From DASSSY01 sp035708205 (GTDB lineage: Bacteria; Bacteroidota; Bacteroidia; Chitinophagales; Chitinophagaceae), in the NCBI GenBank assembly GCA_035708205.1, contig DASSSY010000003.1, positions 124,001-188,000 on the forward strand: a stretch of DNA of 64,000 bases. The letters are read 5' to 3'. Below, one piece after another: positions 43,558-51,122 of the stretch. Numbering within the stretch: position 1 is the stretch's first letter; each line of letters starts with the position of its first letter. A program made the position numbers and the translations under genes. The notes beneath the pieces were generated by a model. The model did no database searches. It saw nothing but the letters and a program-made list of their open reading frames with translations, and had not been told where the DNA came from.

Positions 43558-45378
43558 ATGATGACCACCTGTTATAAACCATCCATAGTGCTGCTCCTGG
43601 CGGCACTATGGATCATCGTACCGGCAAAATCCTTTGGACAGGATATAAAGCTTAATCAGACATACCCCAATATTGGTTCAAGCAGTTTAGTCCACAATAA
43701 CGAGATCAAATTTGTTTATCCTGACAGCAACAGGATCTACATTTTAGGAACAAGCAGGAGTATCGACAGTCTTCCCATTGTTTTTACGGCAGCCATAGAT
43801 TATTCTGGAAATATAATCTGGGAAAAAAACCTGGACATCCCGCCTGAATGGCAACCGGTGATTAACGGTTTTCATAACCTGGTACGGCTAAACCCTCATA
43901 CTTTCGTTGCTGGTGGCAATTTTAAACAATTTCCTTTACCCAACGGGCAACAGGTTTCAGAACCCTTCTTATATTATTTCAGTCCTGAAGGAGACAGCCT
44001 CAATTTTATCACGCTTGCGGATACCGGTGCTAAGCGTTACTTAACAACATTAAGCGTCAACCACCAAGGGGAATTAATTGCTGCCGGAACAGACAGTGTC
44101 TTGCATTATACCGGACCTTTATACACTTTCGACTACAGGGACAGCAGCCGTAATTACTGGTTTCAATGTCTAAATGCCAATGGTGTAACCCAACATTTCA
44201 ATAAAATATCCTGGCAGGATTTATTTTCCTATTCAGGGGACTCAACAACTCCTGCAAACAAATTAATGACTATATGGCCGGTTAATGGAGATAGCATTAA
44301 TTACATTGCAAATACATTGATATACGGCACACCAGGAGGCTTAAGTTTAAATATTGAACTAGACTCCAATTTAAATTGGGTTGGCAGGTTTATTATTGGG
44401 ACAGGTACTACTATTTTAAACGGTTACATGTCAATTGATCCAAGTCGCTTCATGGCAACACAAGCTTTTGATACCTATCTTGGAAAACAGGAAAACAATA
44501 AAATTGCTCTCTTTTATGATGGATTAGGAGTTATTAGTAATTTCAACAATAGCGATACATATTATGGCATATACCTATGCAGAGTTGATAGTCCTCAACT
44601 TGATTTACCAATAGGCCCTCATGGATCGTATGCGCCAGGAATCTTTATTATTAATAATAACTGGACTTCATTTCTTGGTCATCCTAATAGCTGGGATAAC
44701 AGCGAACCCTTACCGCATGTAGGCTTTCCACCATATCTTCAAAAGAACTTGCACCACAGCCATCTTGAAATGGCCATCAATGGCGACTTACTGTTAGAAC
44801 GGGAAGCCATGCTGGCTTCCGATTCTACCAACAATCCTCAATGGGGCTACCAGGTGCCTATGCTGATACGGGCGGACAGTGCGGACGGGCATATCAAATG
44901 GAACCTGCCTGTTCAGTATAAACCTACAACGGATACCTCGGTCGATCAGCACTTTAATGACATGATGGTGGCGCCCAACGGCTGTTTAATGCTTGGCGGC
45001 TATGTCAACGTCCGGCAGCCCGTTGCCGGTTATGATTCCACTGGCCGCCATTCCTGGCTGGTCATGCTTTGCGACAGCGTTCATGACCATAACACGAATA
45101 CCGGCATCTCCGTTCCACTGGCCGGCGATAAGGTACAAGTTACGGTTTATCCCAACCCTACGATTGACAACACCATGATTACCTTACAACATTTTGAAGG
45201 CCGGCCCCAGGATTTTACCTGGCAGCTAAGTGACCTTGGCGGCAGACTATTAGAAAGCGGCCGCATGTCATCCACAAAAGAAATGATTAAACTGAAACAC
45301 TATACCACCGGCATTTATATGCTCCGGGTAAGTTATAAAGGCAAGCCTGTAGCTGGCCTGGAAATACTTAAAAATTAA
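43558..45378 (+). CDS. Secreted protein with T9SS sorting domain, unknown function
   Basis: 606 residues. Signal peptide (IVLLLAALWIIVPAKSFGQ), a long beta-rich region reminiscent of delta-60/propeller-like repeats (YILGTSRSIDSLPIVFTAAI, HTFVAGGNFKQFPLPNG), and a type A T9SS sorting domain (QVTVYPNPTIDNTMITL ... KLKHYTTGIYMLRVSYKG). It begins 11 bases after the previous T9SS gene with a good ribosome site (AGGAGA), so the pair is an operon. Like its neighbour, the centre (about 44,220-44,720) is AT-rich while the ends are not. A strong terminator follows. Confidence 0.8.
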   Translation: MMTTCYKPSIVLLLAALWIIVPAKSFGQDIKLNQTYPNIGSSSLVHNNEIKFVYPDSNRIYILGTSRSIDSLPIVFTAAIDYSGNIIWEKNLDIPPEWQPVINGFHNLVRLNPHTFVAGGNFKQFPLPNGQQVSEPFLYYFSPEGDSLNFITLADTGAKRYLTTLSVNHQGELIAAGTDSVLHYTGPLYTFDYRDSSRNYWFQCLNANGVTQHFNKISWQDLFSYSGDSTTPANKLMTIWPVNGDSINYIANTLIYGTPGGLSLNIELDSNLNWVGRFIIGTGTTILNGYMSIDPSRFMATQAFDTYLGKQENNKIALFYDGLGVISNFNNSDTYYGIYLCRVDSPQLDLPIGPHGSYAPGIFIINNNWTSFLGHPNSWDNSEPLPHVGFPPYLQKNLHHSHLEMAINGDLLLEREAMLASDSTNNPQWGYQVPMLIRADSADGHIKWNLPVQYKPTTDTSVDQHFNDMMVAPNGCLMLGGYVNVRQPVAGYDSTGRHSWLVMLCDSVHDHNTNTGISVPLAGDKVQVTVYPNPTIDNTMITLQHFEGRPQDFTWQLSDLGGRLLESGRMSSTKEMIKLKHYTTGIYMLRVSYKGKPVAGLEILKN

Positions 45379-45383
45379 ATCGC

Positions 45384-45422
45384 AATAACTATTTTGCCTA
45401 CGCCACGGGCAAAATAGTTATT
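45384..45422 (+). terminator. Strong terminator after the T9SS pair, probably bidirectional
   Basis: AATAACTATTTTGCC and GGCAAAATAGTTATT are a perfect 15-pair stem with a 9-base loop, beginning 5 bases after the stop codon. The stem is A/T-rich at both feet, so it could work in both directions. Confidence 0.85.
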
Positions 45423-45448
45423 TTAAAGGCCTCCGCTCTGGCCAAAAT

Positions 45449-45583
45449 CTAACAAGCCTTTCGGACAACAACGAATCTCTTTATATCATCTCGTTTTCCT
45501 AAACGGACCTCAAAATCCAGGATATAGTCGCCAAACAAGCCCCTACCTGATTCTCCTTTAAAAACTGTAATTTTACCGTTCAT
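45449..45583 (-). CDS. Possible small protein or gene remnant (44 residues)
   Basis: A minus-strand frame in an otherwise empty gap starts at ATG 45583 and ends at TAG 45449, giving MNGKITVFKGESGRGLFGDY followed by a charged beta-like half ending VVVRKAC. Composition and codon use look coding. It ends just before the bidirectional terminator, which would fit a real convergent gene. I do not recognise it; it may be the leftover N-terminus of a longer gene. The start is 20 bases from the divergent carboxylase gene. Confidence 0.35.
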   Translation of the reverse strand: MNGKITVFKGESGRGLFGDYILDFEVRLGKRDDIKRFVVVRKAC

Positions 45584-45602
45584 TTCTGATATTCAATCAA
45601 GC

Positions 45603-47231
45603 ATGGACATAAATTTCAACAAGAACGAAGACAACATGAAGCTGGCGGTCAGCCAAATGAAGCAAAGATTTTCGAAAATTGCCCAGGGAGGCAGCAAGAG
45701 AGCGATAGAAAAGGGGAAAGAACAAAATAAAATGACCCCCAGGGAACGTATCAGCTTTTTGATTGATAAAGACACGGAATTCCAGGAAATAGGCGCTTTT
45801 GCCGGCTATGATATGTATCCCGAAGAAGGCGGTTGTCCCGCCGCCGGCACCATCGGTGGCCTGGGATATGTCAGCGGACGGCTTTGCGTGATCATGGCCA
45901 ATGATTATACCGTAAAAGCCGGCGCATGGTTTCCGATTACCGGCAAAAAAAATCTGCGTTTGCAGGAAATAGCCATGGAGAACAGGCTCCCGGTTATTTA
46001 TGTTGTGGACAGCGCCGGCGTGTACCTGCCCATGCAGGATGAAATTTTTCCCGACAAAGAACATTTCGGGCGTATATTCCGGAATAATGCCAAAATGAGC
46101 GCTATGGGCATTACCCAGATTGCCGCTGTTACCGGCCCTTGTGTTGCCGGTGGCGCTTATCTGCCCATCATGAGCGATGAAACCTTAATGGTCAACGGCA
46201 ATGCGTCCATATTCCTTGCCGGTCCCTATTTAGTGAAAGCGGCCATTGGCGAAGACATTGACGGCGAAACGCTCGGTGGTGCCAAAACGCATACCGGGAT
46301 CAGCGGCATTGCCGACTATAAATTTGATACGGAAAAAGAATGCCTGGAACAGGTTAAAAGAATTATCGGCAAATTGGGCGACACGGGAAAAGCCGGCTTC
46401 GACCGCATTGCGCCGCAGGCGCCCAAAAAAGACCCTGAAGAAATTTACGGCTTTGTTTCGGTAGATAATTCCAAACCCTACGATATGCTGGAAATCATCG
46501 AGCGCCTTGTCGATAATTCCGAATTCGACCAGTTTAAAAAAGGCTACGGCGACACCATCATTTGTGGCTATGCCCGGATTGAAGGCTGGGCGGTTGGCAT
46601 TGTGGCCAATCAACGCACCTTAATTAAGAATGCCAAAAAGGAAATGCAATTAGGCGGCGTTATCTACAACGACTCCGCCGACAAGGCCGCCCGCTTCATC
46701 CAGAATTGTAATCAGAAAAAAATACCATTGGTTTTCCTCCAGGATGTTACCGGCTTTATGGTAGGCAGCCGCAGCGAGCATTCCGGCATTACCAAGGACG
46801 GGGCAAAGCTCGTCAACGCGGTGGCCAATAGTGTTGTCCCGAAGATCACCATCATCATCGGCAACAGCTATGGCGCCGGCAACTATGCCATGTGCGGAAA
46901 AGCTTATGATCCTCGGTTCATCTACTCCTGGCCCAATGGCCGTATTGCCGTGATGGGTGGCGAGCAGGCTGCCAAAACTTTATTGCAGATACAGGTGGCG
47001 GCCTTGAAAAAGAAAGGAGAAACCATTGATCCGGAGAAGGAGAAGATGCTTTTGGAAAAAATCACCAACCAATATAAGAACCAGACCACAGCCTATTACG
47101 CGGCTGCCAGGCTATGGACTGACGGCATTATTGATCCGGCGGAAACCAGGAAAAAGATCGCGCAGGGGATTGAAGCCGCGAACCATGCCCCCATTACCGA
47201 AACCTGGAAAGCAGGCGTATTCCAGGTGTAA
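45603..47231 (+). CDS. Acyl-CoA carboxylase, beta (carboxyltransferase) subunit
   Basis: Transfers CO2 from carboxybiotin to an acyl-CoA. 542 residues with the two crotonase-like carboxyltransferase halves: N-terminal MTPRERISFLIDKDTEF, VDSAGVYLPMQDEIFPD, GGAYLPIMSDETLMVNG and ETLGGAKTHTGISG; C-terminal LVFLQDVTGFMVGSRSEHSG, IGNSYGAGNYAMCGKAYDPR and WPNGRIAVMGGEQAA. The motif set is closest to 3-methylcrotonyl-CoA carboxylase beta, which would place it in leucine breakdown, but substrate assignment from sequence is uncertain. No biotin carboxylase/biotin carrier subunit gene is adjacent. Confidence 0.9.
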   Translation: MDINFNKNEDNMKLAVSQMKQRFSKIAQGGSKRAIEKGKEQNKMTPRERISFLIDKDTEFQEIGAFAGYDMYPEEGGCPAAGTIGGLGYVSGRLCVIMANDYTVKAGAWFPITGKKNLRLQEIAMENRLPVIYVVDSAGVYLPMQDEIFPDKEHFGRIFRNNAKMSAMGITQIAAVTGPCVAGGAYLPIMSDETLMVNGNASIFLAGPYLVKAAIGEDIDGETLGGAKTHTGISGIADYKFDTEKECLEQVKRIIGKLGDTGKAGFDRIAPQAPKKDPEEIYGFVSVDNSKPYDMLEIIERLVDNSEFDQFKKGYGDTIICGYARIEGWAVGIVANQRTLIKNAKKEMQLGGVIYNDSADKAARFIQNCNQKKIPLVFLQDVTGFMVGSRSEHSGITKDGAKLVNAVANSVVPKITIIIGNSYGAGNYAMCGKAYDPRFIYSWPNGRIAVMGGEQAAKTLLQIQVAALKKKGETIDPEKEKMLLEKITNQYKNQTTAYYAAARLWTDGIIDPAETRKKIAQGIEAANHAPITETWKAGVFQV

Positions 47232-47323
47232 GGCTATTTGTGCTGTAAGACTTACACCGACAGGTTCCCGGATGCCTGGCATAGGATATCCGGGTAGCAA
47301 GCAAAACAGCTTATCATAATAAA

Positions 47324-47331
47324 TAATTTTG
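47324..47331 (+). promoter_or_regulatory. -7 promoter element of the dihydroorotase gene
   Basis: TAATTTTG, a perfect TAnnTTTG match 26 bases before the ATG at 47358. Confidence 0.6.
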
Positions 47332-47357
47332 CGCTGCGGCGCGATAAAGCAAAATTT

Positions 47358-48698
47358 ATGAATCGAACCGAAACCATATTATTCAGGAACGCCACCCTGG
47401 TCAATGAAGGCAGGCAATGGCAAAGCGATCTCCTGGTCAAAGGCGGCCGCATTGAACGCATTGATCGGGATATTTCAACAAAAGAAAACGCCAGGGAAAT
47501 TGACGCGACCGGGAATATCCTCATGCCGGGCGTTATTGACGTCCATGTCCATTTCCGGGAGCCGGGCCTGACGCACAAAGCCGAAATAGCGACCGAATCC
47601 ATGGCGGCGGTTGCCGGCGGCACCACCAGCTATATGGAAATGCCGAATACCAAACCACCGGTGCTTAGCCGGGAGATCCTGGAAGACAAATACCTGCGCG
47701 CGTCCCAGGCCTCCGTAGCCAACTATTCTTTCTACATGGGCGTTTCCAACGACAATACGGAAGAGGTATTGCGGGTCAATGACCAGAAAAAACAGGTTTG
47801 CGGGCTGAAAATATATATGGGGAGCAGCACCGGTAACATGCTGGTGGATGACGAGCATACCCTGGCCAGGATCTTTGCCAATTCAGAGGTGCTCATAGCT
47901 ACTCATTGTGAAAGCGAAGCCGTTATCAATGCCAATAAAGAAAAATATGCCCCGGTCAGCCATGTCAGCCAGCATCCGGTCATTCGTGATGTCGAGGCCT
48001 GCTATGAATCTACAGTATTAACGATGGCGCTCGCACAAAAATACAACAGCCGGCTGCATATCGCGCATGTGACCACCGCCAGGGAAACCGAATTATTCAA
48101 CAACAGTCTTCCACTTTCCGAAAAGCGGATCACGGCTGAAGTATGCACCCACCACCTGCACTTCACGGCTGACGATTACCAGCGCCTGGGAACACAGATC
48201 CAATGTAACCCCGCCATTAAGGAGGGTAGCAACAAAGAAGGCCTTTGGCAGGCGCTCCTGTCCGGCAAGATCGACCTTATTGCCACAGATCATGCGCCGC
48301 ATACCTGGGAAGAAAAGCAACAACCTTATCCTGCTTCACCTTCAGGGCTGCCTTTGGTACAACATTCATTATATATGATGCTGCACTACGTCCAGGAAGG
48401 CAGGATAACGCTGGAGCGCATGGTGGAAAAAATGTGCCATGCACCGGCGCTTTGCTACCGGATCAATGAGCGCGGCTTTTTACGGGAAGGCTATTTTGCC
48501 GATCTGGTATTGCTTAACCCTAAGGGCCGGTATACGGTCTCCAAACAAAATATTTTATACAAATGCGGCTGGTCCCCATTGGAAGGGATGACCTTTCCGG
48601 CTTCCGTTGAAAAGACGCTGGTCAACGGGCAGATCGCATATGAAAACGGTTTGGTCATAGACACGGCCCGGGGCCAACGATTAACCTTCAACCGATAG
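47358..48698 (+). CDS. pyrC: Dihydroorotase
   Basis: Zinc amidohydrolase closing the dihydropyrimidine ring in pyrimidine synthesis. 446 residues. Metal ligands are visible in GVIDVHVHFREPGLTHK (HxH), the bridging-lysine position is replaced within GLKIYMGSSTG (Lys retained), ATHCESEA and HIAHVTTA give the two histidines, and ATDHAPHTWEEK the catalytic Asp. NTKPPVLS is the substrate Asn region. This fits the type I/III dihydroorotase group also close to allantoinase; the GSSTGNML and PHTxEEK patterns favour dihydroorotase. Other pyr genes are not in the window. Confidence 0.88.
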   Translation: MNRTETILFRNATLVNEGRQWQSDLLVKGGRIERIDRDISTKENAREIDATGNILMPGVIDVHVHFREPGLTHKAEIATESMAAVAGGTTSYMEMPNTKPPVLSREILEDKYLRASQASVANYSFYMGVSNDNTEEVLRVNDQKKQVCGLKIYMGSSTGNMLVDDEHTLARIFANSEVLIATHCESEAVINANKEKYAPVSHVSQHPVIRDVEACYESTVLTMALAQKYNSRLHIAHVTTARETELFNNSLPLSEKRITAEVCTHHLHFTADDYQRLGTQIQCNPAIKEGSNKEGLWQALLSGKIDLIATDHAPHTWEEKQQPYPASPSGLPLVQHSLYMMLHYVQEGRITLERMVEKMCHAPALCYRINERGFLREGYFADLVLLNPKGRYTVSKQNILYKCGWSPLEGMTFPASVEKTLVNGQIAYENGLVIDTARGQRLTFNR

Positions 48699-48832
48699 CA
48701 TAAATAAAAGCAGATATGACAACATCAAACCTTTAGGCACACCGGATGAACAGGCTTCCGGAGCACCGGGATCCAGACGGGGATATTATAGCCTTATGCT
48801 TCCCAATGTGCTAAAGATTTTATACTTTCGCA

Positions 48833-48840
48833 GAAATTTT
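48833..48840 (+). promoter_or_regulatory. Possible -7 promoter element of pdhA
   Basis: TACTTTCG has one mismatch to TAnnTTTG and ends 8 bases before the GTG start of pdhA. Confidence 0.4.
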
Positions 48841-48848
48841 ATAGAGCC

Positions 48849-49841
48849 GTGCAAAAAAAATTTGATAAGGATACCTATCTCTATTGGTACAGAATAATGC
48901 TTTTACAGCGCCGCTTCGAAGAAAAAGCCGGACAGCTTTATGGTATGCAGAAGATCCGCGGGTTCTGCCATCTTTATATAGGACAGGAAGCCGTGTCGGC
49001 AGGAATGATGACGGCCATACAGAAACAAGATAACGTGATTACGGCCTACCGCGATCACGGCATGGCCTTAGCCAAAGGGCTGTCCGCCAGGGAATGTATG
49101 GCGGAGCTGTTTGCCAAAGCTACTGGCTGTTCCAAAGGTAAAGGCGGCTCCATGCACTTTTTCTCCAAGGAGCATCGCTTCTTCGGCGGGCACGGCATTG
49201 TCGGCGCACAGATCGGCTTAGGCGCCGGTATCGCCTTTGCCGACCATTATAATGAAAATGACAGTGTGACCCTTTGCTATTTCGGCGATGGCGCCGCCCG
49301 CCAGGGCATTCTCCACGAGACCCTGAATATGGCGGTCCTCTGGAACTTACCGGTTATCTTCATTTGCGAAAACAACCATTACGCCATGGGCACTTCCGTT
49401 CAACGGACTTCTAAGGTCGTAGACATTTATAAGATGGCTGAAGCCTATGACATGCCCACCTATTCGGTGGACGGCATGGACCCCATTGCCGTTCATGAAG
49501 GTATCGCCAAAGCGGCAAAATTAGCACGCGATAAAAAAGGCCCGTCGTTCATCGAAATGAAAACTTATCGCTATCGCGGGCACTCCCTGAGCGATCCGGC
49601 TAAATACCGCAGCAAAGAAGAAGTTGAAGAATATAAGGAAAAAGACCCCATTGAGGAAGTGGCCAAAATACTGATCTCTAAAAAATGGGCCACGGAAAAA
49701 GATTTAGAAAAGATCCAGGACGAGATTCACAACGAAATTGAGGATGCCGTGCAGTTTGCCGAAGAAAGCCCTTACCCGGACGACAGCGAAGTGTATAAGG
49801 ATGTATATGCAGAAGACGATTACCCGTTCATAAAGGACTAA
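48849..49841 (+). CDS. pdhA: Pyruvate dehydrogenase E1 component, alpha subunit
   Basis: Thiamine-diphosphate-dependent decarboxylase subunit. 330 residues. ThDP/Mg motif GDGAARQGILHETLNMAVLW ending at ENNHYAMGTS; YRDHGMALAKGLSARECMAE; KGKGGSMHFFSKEHRFFGGH; and the phosphorylation-loop-like TYRYRGHSLSDPAKYR, all typical of PDH E1 alpha and not of branched-chain E1. The start is a GTG at 48849, since the upstream region holds the promoter element. The beta subunit and the other complex genes are not next to it; a TPR protein follows with its own promoter. Confidence 0.94.
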   Translation: MQKKFDKDTYLYWYRIMLLQRRFEEKAGQLYGMQKIRGFCHLYIGQEAVSAGMMTAIQKQDNVITAYRDHGMALAKGLSARECMAELFAKATGCSKGKGGSMHFFSKEHRFFGGHGIVGAQIGLGAGIAFADHYNENDSVTLCYFGDGAARQGILHETLNMAVLWNLPVIFICENNHYAMGTSVQRTSKVVDIYKMAEAYDMPTYSVDGMDPIAVHEGIAKAAKLARDKKGPSFIEMKTYRYRGHSLSDPAKYRSKEEVEEYKEKDPIEEVAKILISKKWATEKDLEKIQDEIHNEIEDAVQFAEESPYPDDSEVYKDVYAEDDYPFIKD

Positions 49842-49870
49842 GAAAATTCTAATTCTTTTAATTATTTTAA

Positions 49871-49878
49871 TATCTTTG
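49871..49878 (+). promoter_or_regulatory. -7 promoter element of the TPR protein gene
   Basis: TATCTTTG, a perfect TAnnTTTG match 31 bases before the ATG at 49910. Confidence 0.6.
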
Positions 49879-49909
49879 CGCACATAATTTTGAAATTGAC
49901 CTTTGTCTG

Positions 49910-50629
49910 ATGGCACAAAACGAACGTAGATCAACCGTAAACATACCTAAGCAAGCTACCCCGAGAAAAACCGTATCCAGCGGCGACATGTTTTTGCATA
50001 AATTACAAATGGGGTTTGAAAAAAATCAAAAGGCCATCATCGGCACCATTGCCGTTGTCGCGATTGCCGTAGGCGGGTATTTCGGCTATAAATATTTCAT
50101 CCAGGCGCCCAAGGAAGAAAAGGCCGCCACTGCCTTGTCATACGCTCAGCAATGGTTTGAGGTAGATTCTTTCAATTATGTCTTAAACGGGAATGGCCTT
50201 AACGGCGGCGCTTTAGACGTCATCAAGAAATATGAAGGCACTAAATCGGGCAACCTGGCCCACTATTACGCCGGTGTCAGCTACCTGAATACTCATGATT
50301 ACAAAAACGCCATTCAGCAGTTATCCGAATTTGACGGTGAAGGAACCCCTGTCCAATATCTGGCTTACGGCGCATTGGGAGACGCTTACATGGAATCCAA
50401 AAACATAGAAAAAGGTATCGAGTTCTATAAAAAGGCGGCCGCCGATACCAAGAATAAATTCATCGCTCCCTTATACCTGTTCCGCGCCGGCTTAGCCTGC
50501 GAGTTGAACGGCAAAAAGGATGAAGCTCAAAAACTTTATAAGGAAATTAAAGATAATTACCCGTATAGCCAGCAGGGACAGGAAATCGATAAGTACCTGG
50601 CGCGGCTTGGCGATGTTTCCATAAACTAA
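49910..50629 (+). CDS. Membrane-anchored TPR protein (YfgM-like)
   Basis: 239 residues: a basic cytoplasmic N-terminus, one membrane helix (AIIGTIAVVAIAVGGYFGYKYF) and a periplasmic series of tetratricopeptide-like helix pairs (GNLAHYYAGVSYLNTHDYKN, VQYLAYGALGDAYMESKNIE, APLYLFRAGLACELNGKKDE). The topology is that of YfgM, a chaperone-like partner at the Sec translocon, but TPR proteins are versatile and the role is only inferred. A strong terminator ends the transcript. Confidence 0.85.
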   Translation: MAQNERRSTVNIPKQATPRKTVSSGDMFLHKLQMGFEKNQKAIIGTIAVVAIAVGGYFGYKYFIQAPKEEKAATALSYAQQWFEVDSFNYVLNGNGLNGGALDVIKKYEGTKSGNLAHYYAGVSYLNTHDYKNAIQQLSEFDGEGTPVQYLAYGALGDAYMESKNIEKGIEFYKKAAADTKNKFIAPLYLFRAGLACELNGKKDEAQKLYKEIKDNYPYSQQGQEIDKYLARLGDVSIN

Positions 50630-50665
50630 CCTGACGAGGGCAAATCAATACAATAAAATTCGCAA

Positions 50666-50697
50666 AAAATACCGGTGGGCTATCACCGGTATTTTTT
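50666..50697 (+). terminator. Rho-independent terminator after the TPR protein gene
   Basis: AAAATACCGGTG (50666-50677) pairs perfectly with CACCGGTATTTT (50684-50695) around a 6-base loop and ends in a T run. Confidence 0.88.
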
Positions 50698-51024
50698 ATG
50701 CTGCCTTTTAATAGCCGGAACCGTCGCTATTTTATACTACTTAGACAATTATGGGCATCACGACCGTCTTGCCTCCTGTGGTGGACGTCCTTACCAACCG
50801 CCAAATATTTCAGCTGGTGAGGACACCAACAGAAGGGACCGGTTTTCGATAGAGATCAATATCTCCGGCCGCCCGTTACCGGGCCATAGCCCTGTCCGGT
50901 ATTGATCGCGCCAAAACATCAGAGGAACCTTTTTTCAGCATTACAAATACGCTTTCTACATACGAAAGGCTGTAAAAACAGGCTCTTGCCCAATGCCCTG
51001 TAGTCATTTATCCAAATTTGTTTT
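50698..51024. other. Non-coding gap, nothing identified
   Basis: About 330 bases before the heme operon control region. Open frames (for example one spanning 50675-50905) begin inside the terminator stem and match nothing that I know. I see no RNA gene or gene remnant with confidence. Confidence 0.4.
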
Positions 51025-51058
51025 ATTCCTGATTTTGTAACTTTCATTCCTGATTTTG
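51025..51058. repeat. Perfect 13-bp direct repeat, operator candidate of the heme operon
   Basis: ATTCCTGATTTTG occurs at 51025-51037 and again at 51046-51058, 21 bases apart start to start, which is two helical turns. The second copy ends in TTTG at the place where a -33 element could lie, 24 bases before the -7 element. A regulator binding the same face of the helix twice would fit (inference). Confidence 0.6.
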
Positions 51059-51082
51059 CATGTCCTCCGCGGGCGCCGCTAA

Positions 51083-51090
51083 TACCTTTG
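51083..51090 (+). promoter_or_regulatory. -7 promoter element of the heme-acquisition operon
   Basis: TACCTTTG, a perfect TAnnTTTG match 32 bases before the ATG at 51123. It argues for that start rather than the in-frame ATG at 51060. Confidence 0.62.
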
Positions 51091-51122
51091 CCCTCATCAG
51101 TCTTCTTCAAAAACCTACGGAA

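Noticed and set aside
50675..50905. A 76-codon plus-strand frame with a hydrophobic start, looking like a small membrane protein
   Set aside because: Its start lies inside the stem of the terminator of the previous gene, and nothing in it resembles a known protein.
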